64,000 bases of DNA from Litchfieldella xinjiangensis (GCF_000759345.1 NZ_JPZL01000001.1:62001-126000); one strand, 5' to 3'. Shown: positions 8,707 through 20,301, counted from the first letter of the stretch. Numbers and translations: made by a program. Notes: a model not told the origin generated them from the sequence alone.

Positions 8707-9060
8707 ATGACTCGTGTCAAGCGTGGTGTGGTGGCGCGTCGCCGTCACAAGAAGATCCTCAAGCAAGCCAAAGGTTACTACGGTGCTCGCTCGCGCGTTT
8801 TCCGCGTAGCCAAGCAGGCGGTCATCAAGGCGGGTCAGTATGCGTACCGTGACCGTCGCCAGCGCAAGCGTCAGTTCCGCGCGCTGTGGATTGCCCGTAT
8901 CAATGCTGCAGCCCGTCAGAACGGCCTGTCTTACAGCCGTTTCATCGCTGGCCTGAAGCAGGCGGGTATCGAGATCGACCGTAAGGTCCTCGCTGATCTG
9001 GCAGTGCATGAAAAAGCGGCCTTTACCGCCATCGTCGAGAAGGCCAAGGCTGCTCAGTAA
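8707..9060 (+). CDS. rplT: 50S ribosomal protein L20
   Basis: A 117-residue RNA-binding protein needed for early 50S assembly; in the family it also represses its own operon. It has the signature start [18 protein letters not shown], the [11 protein letters not shown] motif and the C-terminal globular half with [25 protein letters not shown] precedes the ATG. It is the last gene before a strong terminator-like hairpin, which separates it from pheST. Confidence 0.97.
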   Translation: MTRVKRGVVARRRHKKILKQAKGYYGARSRVFRVAKQAVIKAGQYAYRDRRQRKRQFRALWIARINAAARQNGLSYSRFIAGLKQAGIEIDRKVLADLAVHEKAAFTAIVEKAKAAQ

Positions 9061-9116
9061 GTGATTGGCCAATGAACCCTGCGTCCTGATTCGGGCAAAG
9101 GGCTCATGACCTCGCA

Positions 9117-9151
9117 GGGGGAAGAGCAGCCGCTCTTCCCCCTATTTTTTT
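9117..9151 (+). terminator. Terminator or attenuator between rplT and pheS
   Basis: An 11-pair stem (9117-9127 with 9132-9142) with an AGCC loop is followed by TATTTTTTT. This has the form of a strong intrinsic terminator, 56 bases after rplT and 50 bases before the pheS ribosome site. It ends the ribosomal operon and may also attenuate readthrough into pheST. Confidence 0.88.
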
Positions 9152-9153
9152 GA

Positions 9154-10221
<1,068 letters not shown>

Positions 10222-10254
10222 TCGCATCGACCCACACAGAACACAGGAACACAC

Positions 10255-12636
10255 ATGAAATTTTCAGAGCAGTGGTTGCGCGAATGGGTCTCGCCGCAAC
10301 TGACGCCCCAGGAACTGGCCGACCAGGTCACCATGGCCGGGCTCGAGGTCGATGCCGTCGAGCCCGTTGCAGAGAGTTTCTCTGGCGTGGTGGTGGGCCA
10401 TGTACGCCGCAAGGTACAGCATCCCGACGCCGACAAGCTCAGTGTCTGCGAAGTCGATGACGGTAGTGGGGAGGTCGTTCAGGTCGTTTGTGGTGCCCCC
10501 AACGTCGCTGAAGGGCAGAAAGTGCCCTTTGCGAGGGTTGGCGCTGTCCTGCCCGGCGATTTCAAGATCAAGCGCGCCAAGCTGCGTGGTCAGGAGTCTC
10601 GCGGCATGATCTGCTCGGCCTCGGAGCTCGGGCTGGAGGAAGGCACATCGGCCGGTATTCTCGAATTGCCGGCTACCGCGCCGGTGGGGGAAGACTTTCG
10701 TGCCTGGATGGGGCTCGAAGACACGACCATCGAAGTGGACCTGACCCCCAATCGTGGTGACTGCCTGAGCCTCAAGGGCCTCGCTCGTGAAGTTGGCGTC
10801 CTCAATCGTTTGGCCGTCCAGGGGCCGGCGATCGAACCCCAATCGGTGACTCACGAGACACGATTCGAGATCAACGTCAGTGATCCCGAGCGCTGTCCGC
10901 GCTATGTCGGCCGTGTCATCAAGGGGGTCGACGTCACGGTGGAAACCCCGCTCTGGATGGTCGAGCGGTTGCGTCGTAGCGGTATTCGCAGTATCGACCC
11001 CGTGGTGGATGTCACCAATTACGTCATGCTCGAGCTGGGCCAGCCAATGCATGCGTTCGATCTGGCCAACCTGTCGCAAGGCATCGAGGTGCGACTGGCG
11101 CGCGCTGGCGAGCGCTTGACCTTGCTCGATGGCCAGGACATCGCGCTACGCGATTCGACCCTGGTTATCGCCGACAGCCGAGGCCCACTCGCGATTGCCG
11201 GCATCATGGGCGGCGAACACTCGGGTGTTACAGCTACCACGCGCGACATCTTCCTTGAATCCGCCTTTTTTACACCCTTGGCGGTGGCGGGACAGGCGCG
11301 CGCCTACGGCTTGCATACCGATGCCTCGCATCGATTCGAGCGGGGGGTAGATCCAGCCCTGACGGCAGTCGCCGTCGAACGAGCCACTGCCCTGTTGCGT
11401 GAGATTACCGGTGGGGAAGCGGGCCCCATCCTCGACGTGACCAGCCAGGCCCACATGCCGGCGCCGCGACAGGTCACATTGCGTAGTGCCCGGCTGGAGC
11501 AGGCACTAGGCATGCCTTTCGAATCGTCCCTTGTCGTCGATATTCTCGAGCGGCTCGGGATGGCTGTCACGACGGCCCCGGAGGGCTGGACGGTCGATGC
11601 GCCGAGCTGGCGTTTTGATATTTCCATCGAGGAAGACCTGATCGAGGAGCTGGCACGTATCCATGGATACAACCGCCTTCCTGTCAGGCGGCCGTCAGCT
11701 CGCCTGGCCCTCAGGGCGGACGACGAGCGTCGTCAGCCCCAGGCGCGTCTGCGTGGCCAGATGGTTGCACGTGGATATCAGGAAGCGATCAGCTATAGCT
11801 TCGTGTCGCCTGAGCTCCAGCGCTTGCTAATGCCCGATGCCGTGTCACCGCGTCTTGCCAATCCTATCTCCAGCGATATGGCCGTCATGCGCGCCAGCCT
11901 CTTCCCGGGATTGATCAAGGCACTGGAGCATAATCTCAATCGACAGCAGAGCCGTGTGCGCCTGTTCGAGACGGGGTTGGTCTTCAATGGAGAGCTCGAC
12001 TCGCTCACTCAGACGGGCATGCTGGGTGGCCTGGCATGTGGCCCTCGCGAGCCGGAGGGCTGGGCTGGAAGCCGTGAGTCGGTCGACTTCTACGACGTAA
12101 AGGGCGATCTCGAAACGCTATTTGCCCTTGGTGGCAACGCCGATGCCTGGCGGTTCGAGCCCGGTCGCCATAGTGCGCTGCATCCTGGGCAGACGGCGCG
12201 TGTGCTTCATGACGGAGAGGAAGCCGGATGGATCGGCACGCTGCATCCGGCGGTGCGTGCCGAGTTGGGGCTCAAGGTCGACGCCGTGCTGTTCGAAGTT
12301 CGGCTGGATTACCTGGTCCAGGGTAAGCTACCGGCGTTCTCGGCCTTGTCTCGCTATCCCGAGGTGCGTCGCGACCTGGCATTGCTGGTCGACGATTCGC
12401 TTCCGGTGCAGCATCTACTCGATAGTATTCGCTCTCATGCGGGTGAATGGCTCACCGAGTTGCGCCTGTTTGACGTCTATCGCGGAAAAGGCGTTGAAGA
12501 GGGCGATAAGAGTCTTGCACTGGGCTTGACCTGGCAGCATCCATCGCGCACGCTTAATGACGATGAAATCAACCAGTTAGTCGATGCAATCGTCACCGAG
12601 TCGGGACAGCGCTTCGGCGCTCGGCTGCGAAGCTAA
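10255..12636 (+). CDS. pheT: Phenylalanyl-tRNA synthetase beta subunit
   Basis: A 793-residue partner of PheS that carries the tRNA-binding and editing functions. Order of domains: an EMAP/OB-type tRNA-binding domain (about 40-150), the B3/B4 editing region (about 210-400, with [19 protein letters not shown]), B5 (about 400-480), the inactive class II core (RLFETGLVF), and a C-terminal ferredoxin-fold anticodon-binding domain from about residue 700 ([14 protein letters not shown]). Full length and continuous with pheS. Confidence 0.97.
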   Translation: MKFSEQWLREWVSPQLTPQELADQVTMAGLEVDAVEPVAESFSGVVVGHVRRKVQHPDADKLSVCEVDDGSGEVVQVVCGAPNVAEGQKVPFARVGAVLPGDFKIKRAKLRGQESRGMICSASELGLEEGTSAGILELPATAPVGEDFRAWMGLEDTTIEVDLTPNRGDCLSLKGLAREVGVLNRLAVQGPAIEPQSVTHETRFEINVSDPERCPRYVGRVIKGVDVTVETPLWMVERLRRSGIRSIDPVVDVTNYVMLELGQPMHAFDLANLSQGIEVRLARAGERLTLLDGQDIALRDSTLVIADSRGPLAIAGIMGGEHSGVTATTRDIFLESAFFTPLAVAGQARAYGLHTDASHRFERGVDPALTAVAVERATALLREITGGEAGPILDVTSQAHMPAPRQVTLRSARLEQALGMPFESSLVVDILERLGMAVTTAPEGWTVDAPSWRFDISIEEDLIEELARIHGYNRLPVRRPSARLALRADDERRQPQARLRGQMVARGYQEAISYSFVSPELQRLLMPDAVSPRLANPISSDMAVMRASLFPGLIKALEHNLNRQQSRVRLFETGLVFNGELDSLTQTGMLGGLACGPREPEGWAGSRESVDFYDVKGDLETLFALGGNADAWRFEPGRHSALHPGQTARVLHDGEEAGWIGTLHPAVRAELGLKVDAVLFEVRLDYLVQGKLPAFSALSRYPEVRRDLALLVDDSLPVQHLLDSIRSHAGEWLTELRLFDVYRGKGVEEGDKSLALGLTWQHPSRTLNDDEINQLVDAIVTESGQRFGARLRS

Positions 12637-12677
12637 ATCAGGTTTCCAGACAGGCGACGATCAACGAGGGCATGAGC

Positions 12678-12983
12678 ATGGGTGCGTTGACCAAGGCGGA
12701 GCTTGCCGAGCATCTTCATATTGAACTGGGCCTTTCGAAGCGAGAGGCCAAGTCGATGGTGGAGACGTTCTTCGAGGAGATACGCGGATGTCTTCGCGAG
12801 AACGAGCAGGTCAAGCTCTCGGGGTTCGGTAACTTCGACCTGAGGGATAAGCGTGAGCGGCCCGGTCGTAACCCCAAGACGGGTGAAGAGATCCCCATTT
12901 CTGCCCGTCGGGTGGTGACGTTTCGTCCGGGCCAGAAGCTCAAGGGGCGTGTCGAGGAATTCGATGGGCCCCTCGAGCCCTGA
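12678..12983 (+). CDS. ihfA: Integration host factor subunit alpha
   Basis: A 101-residue HU/IHF-family subunit that bends DNA as a heterodimer with IhfB. The family core is intact: [44 protein letters not shown] and the DNA-intercalating arm [21 protein letters not shown] place the start at the ATG at 12678, not 12672, because GAGGG lies seven bases before it. It is 41 bases downstream of pheT, the usual pheST-ihfA order, and ends before a 14-pair hairpin. Confidence 0.96.
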   Translation: MGALTKAELAEHLHIELGLSKREAKSMVETFFEEIRGCLRENEQVKLSGFGNFDLRDKRERPGRNPKTGEEIPISARRVVTFRPGQKLKGRVEEFDGPLEP

Positions 12984-13022
12984 CTCCTGCCTGGTTCAGC
13001 GGTTCAAGCCAAGCCTTCAAAC

Positions 13023-13054
13023 CTCAAGAGGCGCCCATTTGGGCGCCTCTTGAG
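13023..13054. terminator. Bidirectional hairpin between ihfA and the DUF2788 gene
   Basis: A 14-pair perfect stem (13023-13036 with 13041-13054) with an ATTT loop, lying between two converging genes. There is no long T run on either side, so efficiency is uncertain. Confidence 0.65.
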
Positions 13055-13101
13055 TTAGCAGTAAAGTACGCATCACTAGCCTGCTGTAGGGGCCAGAGAC
13101 C

Positions 13102-13305
13102 TCAAACGCCTTTCTCCATGAGGTAGGTCACCACGACCTTGAACACGTACCCCAGCATGCCGGCACCAAGCACCACGAATAGCATCGCCGTGCCGAACTT
13201 TCCCGCATTCGATCGACGTGCCAGATCCCAGATGATGAAACACATGAACAAGATCAAGCCGCCGATCATGACAGGGGTGATCCAAGCTTCGAAAGTTTCG
13301 CGCAT
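13102..13305 (-). CDS. DUF2788 small membrane protein
   Basis: A 67-residue protein with two hydrophobic helices (about residues 10-28 and 39-60) around a conserved-looking WDLARRSNAGKFG cytoplasmic loop. This matches the short DUF2788 family of unknown function. The ATG at 13305 has GGAG seven bases upstream; longer in-frame readings extend into the divergent flavodoxin gene and are unlikely. It is transcribed divergently from mioC. Confidence 0.7.
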   Translation of the reverse strand: MRETFEAWITPVMIGGLILFMCFIIWDLARRSNAGKFGTAMLFVVLGAGMLGYVFKVVVTYLMEKGV

Positions 13306-13440
13306 GATCGCTCCAGACACAAAAAGGGGGAGTATAGCGAGGATGGTGGTCGACTGCAGCGCGGTCGGTGGCAGCTGAGCGAATGTGAGCACGCAGGTGA
13401 CTGTGTTAACATCACGAAAATTCCCCAGCCAATACTGATC

Positions 13441-13905
13441 ATGCCAACGCTCAAGATATTTGTCGGTACCATGTACGGTGGCGCGCTCGACGTCGCAGAA
13501 CAAGTGAAGCCTCTCTTCGAGCAAGCTGGGTACGCCGTGCACATCTACGACCAGCCCACGCTTGACGACTTGACCTCTCCCTTGCCTGATCTGACCCTCT
13601 TCTGCTGTTCGACGACAGGAAGTGGAGACTACCCGGGTAACATCGTGCCCCTGACCCGCGCCATCAGTGAGAAAGGCCCATCACTGGCCGAGTTGCGCTA
13701 TGGAATGATCGCCATGGGCGATAGCTCGTATGGGGAGACGTTCTGTGGCGCAGGTCGCAAGCTGGATGCGCTGTTGGAGGACCATGGCGCCAAGCGGCTG
13801 GGGGAGCGCCTCGAGATCGATGCCATGGAAACCTTCATGGCAGACGATGCGGCATTGCCCTGGGTGGAAGCCTGGATCGCCGAAGAGAATCTCAGCCATA
13901 CATGA
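13441..13905 (+). CDS. MioC-type flavodoxin
   Basis: A 154-residue flavodoxin-fold protein expected to bind FMN and pass electrons between reductases and acceptors in the cytosol. The phosphate-binding loop appears as VGTMYGGA near the N-terminus. The second and third FMN loops are STTGSGDYPGN and GDSSYGETFCGAG. The length fits MioC/short-chain flavodoxins. Its stop overlaps the start of the next gene in an ATGA arrangement, so the two are probably co-translated. The electron partner cannot be told from the sequence. Confidence 0.85.
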   Translation: MPTLKIFVGTMYGGALDVAEQVKPLFEQAGYAVHIYDQPTLDDLTSPLPDLTLFCCSTTGSGDYPGNIVPLTRAISEKGPSLAELRYGMIAMGDSSYGETFCGAGRKLDALLEDHGAKRLGERLEIDAMETFMADDAALPWVEAWIAEENLSHT

Positions 13906-14279
13906 TGGGGATGCAGCCAACCGCTGAACGGCTCAGCGTGATGCTGGGGCTGGTAGCGACCATGTTGTTGACCGTGCCTCGTTATCTGGCGGAAGGGCAC
14001 GATACACGGTTATCGCTGATCGTGATGGCTATTGTCGTACTGGCTGCTGTCAGTATCGTGCACTGGCGAATGCTTTCGGAGCGTGAAGTCTCACGGCTCA
14101 AGCCGCTGCTGCGCCGGTTACTGCTTGCCTTGCTCGCTGGGGGAGGAGTGATGGCATTGTGGCACCTCGTTACAACAACTGGCGAGGCTTGGCCACGTAT
14201 TGTGTCTCATGGTGCAGCGGCCGGCTTGTTGCTTCACGTCATTGCCATGCGTTGGAAGCCGGTACCAGACGTTAGGTGA
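13902..14279 (+). CDS. Hypothetical membrane protein, co-translated with the flavodoxin
   Basis: A 125-residue protein with four hydrophobic segments (about residues 13-27, 37-54, 71-88 and 102-115). I do not recognise the family. Its start overlaps the flavodoxin stop by four bases (ATGA), the clearest clue to function: it may use or tether the flavodoxin. It has no cofactor motif. The 3' side ends in a 30-base perfect palindrome shared with the converging ppnN gene. Confidence 0.6.
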   Translation: MMGMQPTAERLSVMLGLVATMLLTVPRYLAEGHDTRLSLIVMAIVVLAAVSIVHWRMLSEREVSRLKPLLRRLLLALLAGGGVMALWHLVTTTGEAWPRIVSHGAAAGLLLHVIAMRWKPVPDVR

Positions 14280-14325
14280 GCAGTGTGTCGTCGCTTTATC
14301 CGTTATTGGCTTAGCAGGTAGCACA

Positions 14326-14355
14326 AACATCGGCGGCCCATGGGCCGCCGATGTT
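14326..14355. terminator. 30-bp perfect palindrome between converging genes
   Basis: Fifteen-base arms (14326-14340 and 14341-14355) are exact inverse complements. The RNA would form a GC-rich hairpin in either direction, between the hypothetical membrane gene and ppnN. It is most likely a bidirectional terminator, although no T tract is present. Confidence 0.6.
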
Positions 14356-14384
14356 GCATGCTCAGACCGATATCGACACGTCGA

Positions 14385-15749
14385 TCAGGTCAGGGTATAG
14401 CAGGGGACATAGGCACTCCCCGGCAATTTCATCCGGCCCTGGGCCACGAACGAATTGAGCAGGTCGTCGAGCCGGGTCATCAATTCGGCTTCTGCATGCA
14501 AGCGGAAGGGGCCTTCGGCTTCGATCGCCTTGATCCCGGCTTCCTTGACGTTACCCGCGACGATCCCCGAGAACGCACGGCGCAAATTCGCTGCGAGTGT
14601 ATGTACCGGTTGGTCGCGATGCAAAGCCAGGCCGGCCATGGCCTGATGGTTGGCTTCGAACGGTTCCTGGAAGTCTCGCTGGATGTTCAGTCGCCAGTTG
14701 TAGTAGAACGCGTCTTGATGCGCACGGCGGAACTCGGCGACTTCATCGATCCCCTCGAGCATGGCGCGTGCCACCCCAGCCGGGTCGTCGATAATGATGC
14801 GATAGCGATTACGCGCTTCATCGCCCAGGGTATACGCCAGGAATTCATCGATGCGCTTGAAATAATCTGCTGAACTCGCAGGGCCGGTGAATATGACGGG
14901 GAAGGGCATGTCACGATTGTCGGGATGCAGGAGAATACCCAATAAGTAGAGGATTTCCTCAGCCGTACCGACCCCGCCGGGAAAGACGATGATGCCATGC
15001 CCGACACGTACGAAGGCCTCCAGGCGCTTCTCGATATCAGGCATGATCACCAGTTCGTTGACGATCGGGTTGGGTGATTCCGCAGCGATGATGCCGGGTT
15101 CGGAAATCCCCAGATAACGACCGCCATAGCGTCGCTGCTTGGCGTGGGCGACGTTGGCGCCTTTCATGGGGCCTTTCATGGCGCCAGGACCGCAGCCGGT
15201 GCAGATATCCATGTCTCGCAGGCCCAGGTGATAGCCGACGTCCTTGGTATATTCGTACTCTTCGCGATTGATCGAGTGACCGCCCCAGCACACGACCAGG
15301 CTGGGATCGCGAGACGGCTTGAGTGCACCGGCCTTGCGCAGGATATGGAAGATCGCGTTGGTGGTACCTTCGCCGGTATTCAGGTCGAAGCGGTGCTGGG
15401 TCTGGATCTCGTTGTAGACGTAGACGATATCCCGTAGCACGGCCGAGAGCAGCTCGCGGATCCCCCGGATCATCTTGCCATCGACGAAGGCCTCGGCGGG
15501 GGCATGGGTCAGTTTGAGGCGTATGCCGCGGTCCTGCTGAAGTACCTCGATGTCGAAATCGCGGTATGTCTCCATGACCTGGCGTCCGTCATCGGTAGGC
15601 GTACCACAGTTCAGCACGGCCAGGGCACATCGACGCAGTAGATCATGCAGACCCTTGGCCGAAGTGTCTCGAAGACGATTGACTTCATGCTGCGACAGGA
15701 CTTCGAGGCTTCCCTCGGGGGAGAGTATGGTCGAGATGGTTTCGGGCAC
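14385..15749 (-). CDS. ppnN: Nucleotide 5'-monophosphate nucleosidase PpnN (LOG family)
   Basis: A protein of about 454 residues that splits nucleoside monophosphates into base and ribose 5-phosphate; in E. coli this enzyme is stimulated by (p)ppGpp. The LOG/lysine-decarboxylase-like core is clear: CWGGHSINREEYEY, CTGCGPGAMKGPMKGA, the PGGVGTAEEILY motif near residue 290, and the PpnN-specific C-terminal RRAFSGIVAGNVKE and RMKLPGSAYVPCY. No ATG start fits. I prefer the GTG at 15749 with AAGGA eight bases upstream; a TTG at 15767 with AAGGA is the alternative. Divergent from a LysR gene. Confidence 0.92.
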   Translation of the reverse strand: MPETISTILSPEGSLEVLSQHEVNRLRDTSAKGLHDLLRRCALAVLNCGTPTDDGRQVMETYRDFDIEVLQQDRGIRLKLTHAPAEAFVDGKMIRGIRELLSAVLRDIVYVYNEIQTQHRFDLNTGEGTTNAIFHILRKAGALKPSRDPSLVVCWGGHSINREEYEYTKDVGYHLGLRDMDICTGCGPGAMKGPMKGANVAHAKQRRYGGRYLGISEPGIIAAESPNPIVNELVIMPDIEKRLEAFVRVGHGIIVFPGGVGTAEEILYLLGILLHPDNRDMPFPVIFTGPASSADYFKRIDEFLAYTLGDEARNRYRIIIDDPAGVARAMLEGIDEVAEFRRAHQDAFYYNWRLNIQRDFQEPFEANHQAMAGLALHRDQPVHTLAANLRRAFSGIVAGNVKEAGIKAIEAEGPFRLHAEAELMTRLDDLLNSFVAQGRMKLPGSAYVPCYTLT

Positions 15750-15867
15750 GGCGACTTTCCTTGGCAAAGCGACATTCCTTCGTCAGGCACTGTTTCAGGC
15801 ATGCTATCACGTCCCCACGGGGCTAGGCAGCGCTGTGTAAATGATTGAATCCTGTTAAACTCGGTAG

Positions 15868-15883
15868 CTTGCGTACGTGCAAG
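15868..15883. promoter_or_regulatory. Candidate LysR-type operator upstream of the 15.9-kb regulator
   Basis: CTTGC-N6-GCAAG, an interrupted dyad containing the T-N11-A pattern used by LysR proteins, lies about 30 bases before the regulator start in the ppnN/LysR divergent region. An autoregulatory role is inferred from position. Confidence 0.4.
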
Positions 15884-15913
15884 TCACCTGGTCAACGAGT
15901 GGATTGATGCTCC

Positions 15914-16849
15914 ATGTTCAACGCCCAGTATTTTCGCACTTTCATCACACTGGTCGAGACCGGTAGCTTCACGCACACCGCACGGCGGCTGGACATGACC
16001 CAACCAGGGGTCAGCCAGCATATACGCAAGCTCGAACAGTATCTGGAAAAGCCGCTGCTCAATCGGCAAGGGCGCAAGTTCGCGCTCACCGAGACCGGTC
16101 GGCGTGCCTATGAGTATGCGGTCAAGCTATTTGCCGAGCATGAACATTTTCGTCACTCCCTGGATAATGATTCGCTTGATTCGGGGGACTGTCGAATCGC
16201 CTCACCGGGTAGTGTGGGGTTGATGTTCTATCCGTTCATTCTCGGCTATCAGCAGATGTATCCGGGCCTGACCGTCAGCTACAGTTTTGCCTTCAATCAC
16301 GAGATCGTCCAGGACGTCCTGGCGGGCCGTTATGACCTGGGTATCGTCAACGACGTCAGCCGCCACCCTGAATTGAATCACGACCCGTGGCACCAGGAAC
16401 CGTTATGCCTGGTGGTACCCGCCGATTTCACCGGGACCACGCTCAACGACCTGCTGGGCCTGGGATTCATGAACTACTCCGACGGCATCAATAATGCCAG
16501 TCAGTTGTTGCGTGCCAATTTCGTCGGTGAGTTCAGGTCCATGAGCCATTTCCCCTTGCAGGGCTACACCAATGAAGTTTCCATGGTGCTGGATGCCGTC
16601 GCTCGCGGCTTGGGCTTTACTGTCATCTCCCGCCTGGTGCTGGAAACCTCGCCTTGGCAACGTCAGGTCAAGGAAATTGCCCTGCCTCATCCCGTGCATG
16701 AGACGCTGCATATAGTCACCCCCCGCGGGGTAGACCTACCTCGGCGTTACGTTCAGCTATTGGAGGACTTCCGCCAACACCGGCGGCATGCCTTGTACGG
16801 GTACGCGGAAGAGCCCGGGCTGGAAACGCTTGGCGAAACGCCACGTTAG
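15914..16849 (+). CDS. LysR family transcriptional regulator
   Basis: A 311-residue regulator. The N-terminal winged helix-turn-helix is typical (FITLVETGSFTHTARRLDMTQPGVSQHIRKLE, given here only as a location, residues 10-41), followed by an effector-binding domain of two periplasmic-binding-protein-like lobes. The ligand cannot be inferred. It is transcribed away from ppnN, from which it is separated by about 160 bases, and is followed by a terminator shared with gcvP. Control of ppnN or of itself is possible, but so are distant targets. Confidence 0.9.
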   Translation: MFNAQYFRTFITLVETGSFTHTARRLDMTQPGVSQHIRKLEQYLEKPLLNRQGRKFALTETGRRAYEYAVKLFAEHEHFRHSLDNDSLDSGDCRIASPGSVGLMFYPFILGYQQMYPGLTVSYSFAFNHEIVQDVLAGRYDLGIVNDVSRHPELNHDPWHQEPLCLVVPADFTGTTLNDLLGLGFMNYSDGINNASQLLRANFVGEFRSMSHFPLQGYTNEVSMVLDAVARGLGFTVISRLVLETSPWQRQVKEIALPHPVHETLHIVTPRGVDLPRRYVQLLEDFRQHRRHALYGYAEEPGLETLGETPR

Positions 16850-16865
16850 TTACACCGACTCAATA

Positions 16866-16895
16866 TGAAAATCCCGGCTATGGCCGGGATTTTCA
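16866..16895. terminator. Bidirectional terminator between the LysR gene and gcvP
   Basis: A 13-pair stem (16866-16878 with 16883-16895) whose outer four pairs are A-T, giving T runs on both strands. It is placed between converging genes. Confidence 0.85.
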
Positions 16896-16916
16896 GTTCT
16901 AAGCTCGTCACTGCGC

Positions 16917-19811
16917 TCAGTCGCGATAGTCATCGATGCTTGGGCATGAGCATATTACCTGCCGATCCCCGAACACATTGTCGACCCGGTTGACCGAGGG
17001 CCAGTATTTGGCCGCCTTTGCAGCGGCTGAAGGGAAAGCCCCCGTTTCCCGTGTATACGGGCGCGACCAGGCGTCATCCATCAAGTCGGCCATGGTATGC
17101 GGGGCATTGACCAGGGGGTTGTCTTCAGCAGGCCACTCTCCGCTCTCCACGCGTGCGATTTCTTCACGGATGCCGATCATGGCATCGCAGAAGCGATCTA
17201 TTTCATAACGCGACTCGGATTCGGTGGGCTCGATCATCAGCGTGCCCGGCACCGGGAAAGACATGGTCGGGGCATGGAAGCCGTAATCCATCAAACGCTT
17301 GGCGATATCTTCTTCCGAGATACCTGACGTGGTTTTCAGCGGGCGGATATCGATGATGCACTCATGGGCGACAGTGCCGTTGATTCCCTTGTAGAGCACG
17401 GGGTAATGGCCATCGAGCCGCTGGGCGATGTAGTTGGCATTCAGGATGGCCAGTTCCGTTGCTTCACGCAGCCCGCGTGCCCCCATCATCTTGATATAGG
17501 CCCAGGAGATGGGAAGGATGGAGGCACTGCCGAAAGCAGCCGCGGACACGGCACCGCATTCCGGTCGAACCCCATCGATGGGAGTGACCACATGGTTCGA
17601 GACGAAGGGCGCCAGATGCGACTTGACACCGATCGGGCCCATGCCCGGGCCGCCACCCCCATGAGGAATACAGAACGTCTTGTGCAGATTCAGGTGTGAA
17701 ACGTCGCCTCCGAAATCGCCCGGGCGCGCCAGGCCGACTTGCGCGTTCATATTGGCCCCATCGATGTACACCTGCCCGCCATGCGCATGGACGATGTCGC
17801 ACGCTTCGCGAATCGCTTCCTCGAACACGCCATGTGTCGACGGGTAGGTGAGCATGATGGCCGAAAGGTTCTCGCTGTGCTGCTCGGCTTTGGTGCGTAG
17901 ATCGTCAATATCGATGTTGCCGTTCTTGTCGCATTCCACGACGACGACCTTCATTTGCGCCATGGCAGCGGACGCGGGGTTGGTACCGTGGGCAGAGCTG
18001 GGAATCAGGCAGATGTCACGGTGCCCTTCACCCTGCGCGGCCTGATAACGACGGATGGCCACCAAGCCCGCGTACTCTCCCTGAGCCCCCGAGTTGGGCT
18101 GCATGGAGATATGCTCATACCCGGTGATTTCAACCAGGAATGCAGCCAATTCGCCGATCATCTGCTTATAGCCTGCCACCTGCTCCTGCGGTGCGAAAGG
18201 ATGCACATTGGCGAACTCGGGCCAGGTGATGGGAATCATCTCGCTGGTCGCGTTGAGCTTCATGGTGCACGATCCGAGCGGGATCATGGCATGCGTCAGC
18301 GAAAGATCCTTGTTCTCGAGGCGCTTCAAGTAACGCAGCATCTCGGTTTCACTGCGATAGCGCCTGAAGGTGGGGTGCGTCAGGAAATCGCTTTCGCGCA
18401 GGCAGTCCGAGGGAATGCCGCTAATGTCCTGCGCAATAATCGCCTCGTCCAGCGCGGCGATCGACAAGTCGTGTTCTTCGCCAATCAGGACATCGAACAA
18501 TACGGCCAAGTCTGCCGCCGTCGTGGTTTCATCCAGGCTGACGCCGATATCGCCACCGTCGAAATAGCGCAGGTTGATCTCGTGGGTCATGGCTCGGCCG
18601 TGCACCTTGCCGGCATCGATTCCGGTCAGGCGCAGGGTATCGAACCAGCTGTCATGGACCAGACGGACCCCTTTGCGGGCCAGGCCTTCAGCGAGCAACG
18701 TCGTCAGGCGATGGATGCGAGAGGCAATGGTGCGCAAGCCCTCCGCACCATGGTACACCGCATAGAACCCGGCGATATTGGCAAGCAGGGCCTGGGCTGT
18801 ACAGATATTCGAGGTGGCCTTCTCGCGACGGATGTGTTGCTCGCGCGTCTGCATGGCCATGCGCAGCGCGGGTGCGCCGCGACTGTCCTTGGAGACGCCA
18901 ATGATGCGCCCGGGTATAGAGCGCTTGAGCTTGTCCGTGGTAGCGAAGAATGCGGCATGAGGTCCGCCATAGCCCATGGGGACCCCGAATCGCTGGGTAT
19001 TGCCAACGACGATGTCAGCGCCCATGCGGCCCGGTTCCTTGAGTAATACCAGGCTCATGATATCGGCGGCCACGCACGTCATGATGCCTTTTTCGGAAGC
19101 GGCAGCCAGCAGGGGAGCGAGGTCGTGGACCTGACCGCTTTCCCCGGGATACTGTAATAACGCCCCGAAGACGTCATGCCGTGCCAGTTCGGACGCGGGA
19201 GCGATGATTAGCTCGAAACCGAAGTAGTGGGCCCGCGTGCGTACCACATCGAGTGTCTGGGGCAGGATATCGTTGGCGATGAAAAAGGCGTCGCTCTTCG
19301 ACCGCTTGTTGGCACGCTTGCACAGCGCCATGGCTTCGGCCGCCGCCGTCGCTTCGTCGAGCAGCGAGGCGTTGGCCAGCTCCATGCCGGTCAGGTCCAT
19401 GACCATTTGCTGGAAGTTGAGCAGTCCTTCGAGGCGGCCTTGCGCAATCTCTGGCTGATAGGGCGTATAGGCTGTATACCAGCCCGGATTTTCCAGCACG
19501 TTACGCTGGATCACCGCGGGCAAGTGCGTCGAATGGTACCCCTGGCCGATATAGGTCTTGAATACTTTGTTCTGCCGCGCCAAACGCTTGAGGTAGTCCA
19601 GCGCTTCGGCTTCGGAGCGAGGCGCATCGAGGCCAAGCTCCTGCTGGAGCCTGATACCTGACGGGACCGTTTTTTCGATCAACGCATCGATCGAATCGAG
19701 ACCGAGTGTATGAAGCATATGCTCGACATCGTCGGCACGCGGGCCGTTGTGACGGGCAATGAAAGCATCGTGGCCGGTCAGGTCGGCCAGGCGGCGGTTA
19801 TCGAGAGCCAT
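16917..19811 (-). CDS. gcvP: Glycine dehydrogenase (decarboxylating), P-protein
   Basis: A 964-residue PLP enzyme of the glycine cleavage system. It decarboxylates glycine and passes the aminomethyl group to the lipoyl arm of GcvH. The fused N- and C-terminal halves of the gammaproteobacterial P-protein are present. The PLP lysine lies in [20 protein letters not shown] near residue 705, and the conserved [10 protein letters not shown] and [12 protein letters not shown] are seen. It is encoded 97 bases downstream of gcvH, with a small hairpin in the gap. gcvT is not next to it but lies on the other arm of the locus. Confidence 0.97.
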   Translation of the reverse strand: MALDNRRLADLTGHDAFIARHNGPRADDVEHMLHTLGLDSIDALIEKTVPSGIRLQQELGLDAPRSEAEALDYLKRLARQNKVFKTYIGQGYHSTHLPAVIQRNVLENPGWYTAYTPYQPEIAQGRLEGLLNFQQMVMDLTGMELANASLLDEATAAAEAMALCKRANKRSKSDAFFIANDILPQTLDVVRTRAHYFGFELIIAPASELARHDVFGALLQYPGESGQVHDLAPLLAAASEKGIMTCVAADIMSLVLLKEPGRMGADIVVGNTQRFGVPMGYGGPHAAFFATTDKLKRSIPGRIIGVSKDSRGAPALRMAMQTREQHIRREKATSNICTAQALLANIAGFYAVYHGAEGLRTIASRIHRLTTLLAEGLARKGVRLVHDSWFDTLRLTGIDAGKVHGRAMTHEINLRYFDGGDIGVSLDETTTAADLAVLFDVLIGEEHDLSIAALDEAIIAQDISGIPSDCLRESDFLTHPTFRRYRSETEMLRYLKRLENKDLSLTHAMIPLGSCTMKLNATSEMIPITWPEFANVHPFAPQEQVAGYKQMIGELAAFLVEITGYEHISMQPNSGAQGEYAGLVAIRRYQAAQGEGHRDICLIPSSAHGTNPASAAMAQMKVVVVECDKNGNIDIDDLRTKAEQHSENLSAIMLTYPSTHGVFEEAIREACDIVHAHGGQVYIDGANMNAQVGLARPGDFGGDVSHLNLHKTFCIPHGGGGPGMGPIGVKSHLAPFVSNHVVTPIDGVRPECGAVSAAAFGSASILPISWAYIKMMGARGLREATELAILNANYIAQRLDGHYPVLYKGINGTVAHECIIDIRPLKTTSGISEEDIAKRLMDYGFHAPTMSFPVPGTLMIEPTESESRYEIDRFCDAMIGIREEIARVESGEWPAEDNPLVNAPHTMADLMDDAWSRPYTRETGAFPSAAAKAAKYWPSVNRVDNVFGDRQVICSCPSIDDYRD

Positions 19812-19870
19812 GGGATACCTGCGAATATGTCGGAGCGGTCAAGCTCACATAGACTACGGGTTCAGAGAAG

Positions 19871-19891
19871 CCGGCGAGACGAACTCGCCGG
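19871..19891 (-). repeat. Intercistronic hairpin between gcvH and gcvP
   Basis: Eight-base GC-rich arms (CCGGCGAG / CTCGCCGG) with a five-base loop lie in the 97-base gap. Such a hairpin could protect the gcvH message or reduce readthrough to gcvP. No T tract follows on the coding strand. Confidence 0.5.
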
Positions 19892-19908
19892 AGGAAGGGC
19901 ATCGATCC

Positions 19909-20301
19909 TCAATCGTCCTGCTCGGCTACCTTGGCATAGGCGTCGGCATCGAGAAGGTCGTTGATTGCCTCGATATTGCTGGGCTTCAGCTTGGCGATCC
20001 ATCCCTTGTCATAGGGCGATTCGTTGACCGTTTCGGGGGCGTCTTCCAGCGCAGTGTTGGCTTCGACGATCTCACCGGCCAACGGGGCATAGAGGTCCGA
20101 GGCAGCCTTGACCGATTCGATGACACCCAGTTCGCCACCGGATTCCAAGGTGCGTCCGACATCGGGAAGCTCGACGAACACCACATCACCCAGGGCCTGC
20201 TGAGCATGGTCGGTGATACCCAGCGTAACGGTACCGTCACCGTTATCCAGGACCCACTCGTGACTTTCGGTATATCTCAGGTTCGCGGGAAGGTTGCTCA
20301 T
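19909..20301 (-). CDS. gcvH: Glycine cleavage system H protein
   Basis: A 130-residue lipoyl carrier that shuttles the aminomethyl intermediate between GcvP, GcvT and the L-protein. The lipoylation lysine is Lys65 in GVIESVKAASDLY, the invariant family site. N-terminal RYTESHEWV and C-terminal GWIAKLKPSN are also typical. The ATG at 20301 has AGGA seven bases upstream. It is the first gene of the leftward arm; the divergent arm starts about 500 bases away with a symporter gene. Confidence 0.97.
   Translation of the reverse strand: MSNLPANLRYTESHEWVLDNGDGTVTLGITDHAQQALGDVVFVELPDVGRTLESGGELGVIESVKAASDLYAPLAGEIVEANTALEDAPETVNESPYDKGWIAKLKPSNIEAINDLLDADAYAKVAEQDD

Noticed and set aside
9061-9116. 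Phe-rich leader peptide for pheST attenuation
   Set aside because: The short frame after the ATG near 9072 reads MNPAS and contains no phenylalanine; no other frame in the leader is Phe-rich.
17955-19046. Long plus-strand reading frame (363 codons) opposite gcvP
   Set aside because: It lies wholly antisense to a highly conserved enzyme, has no ribosome site and reads as low-information sequence; long antisense frames are expected at this GC content.
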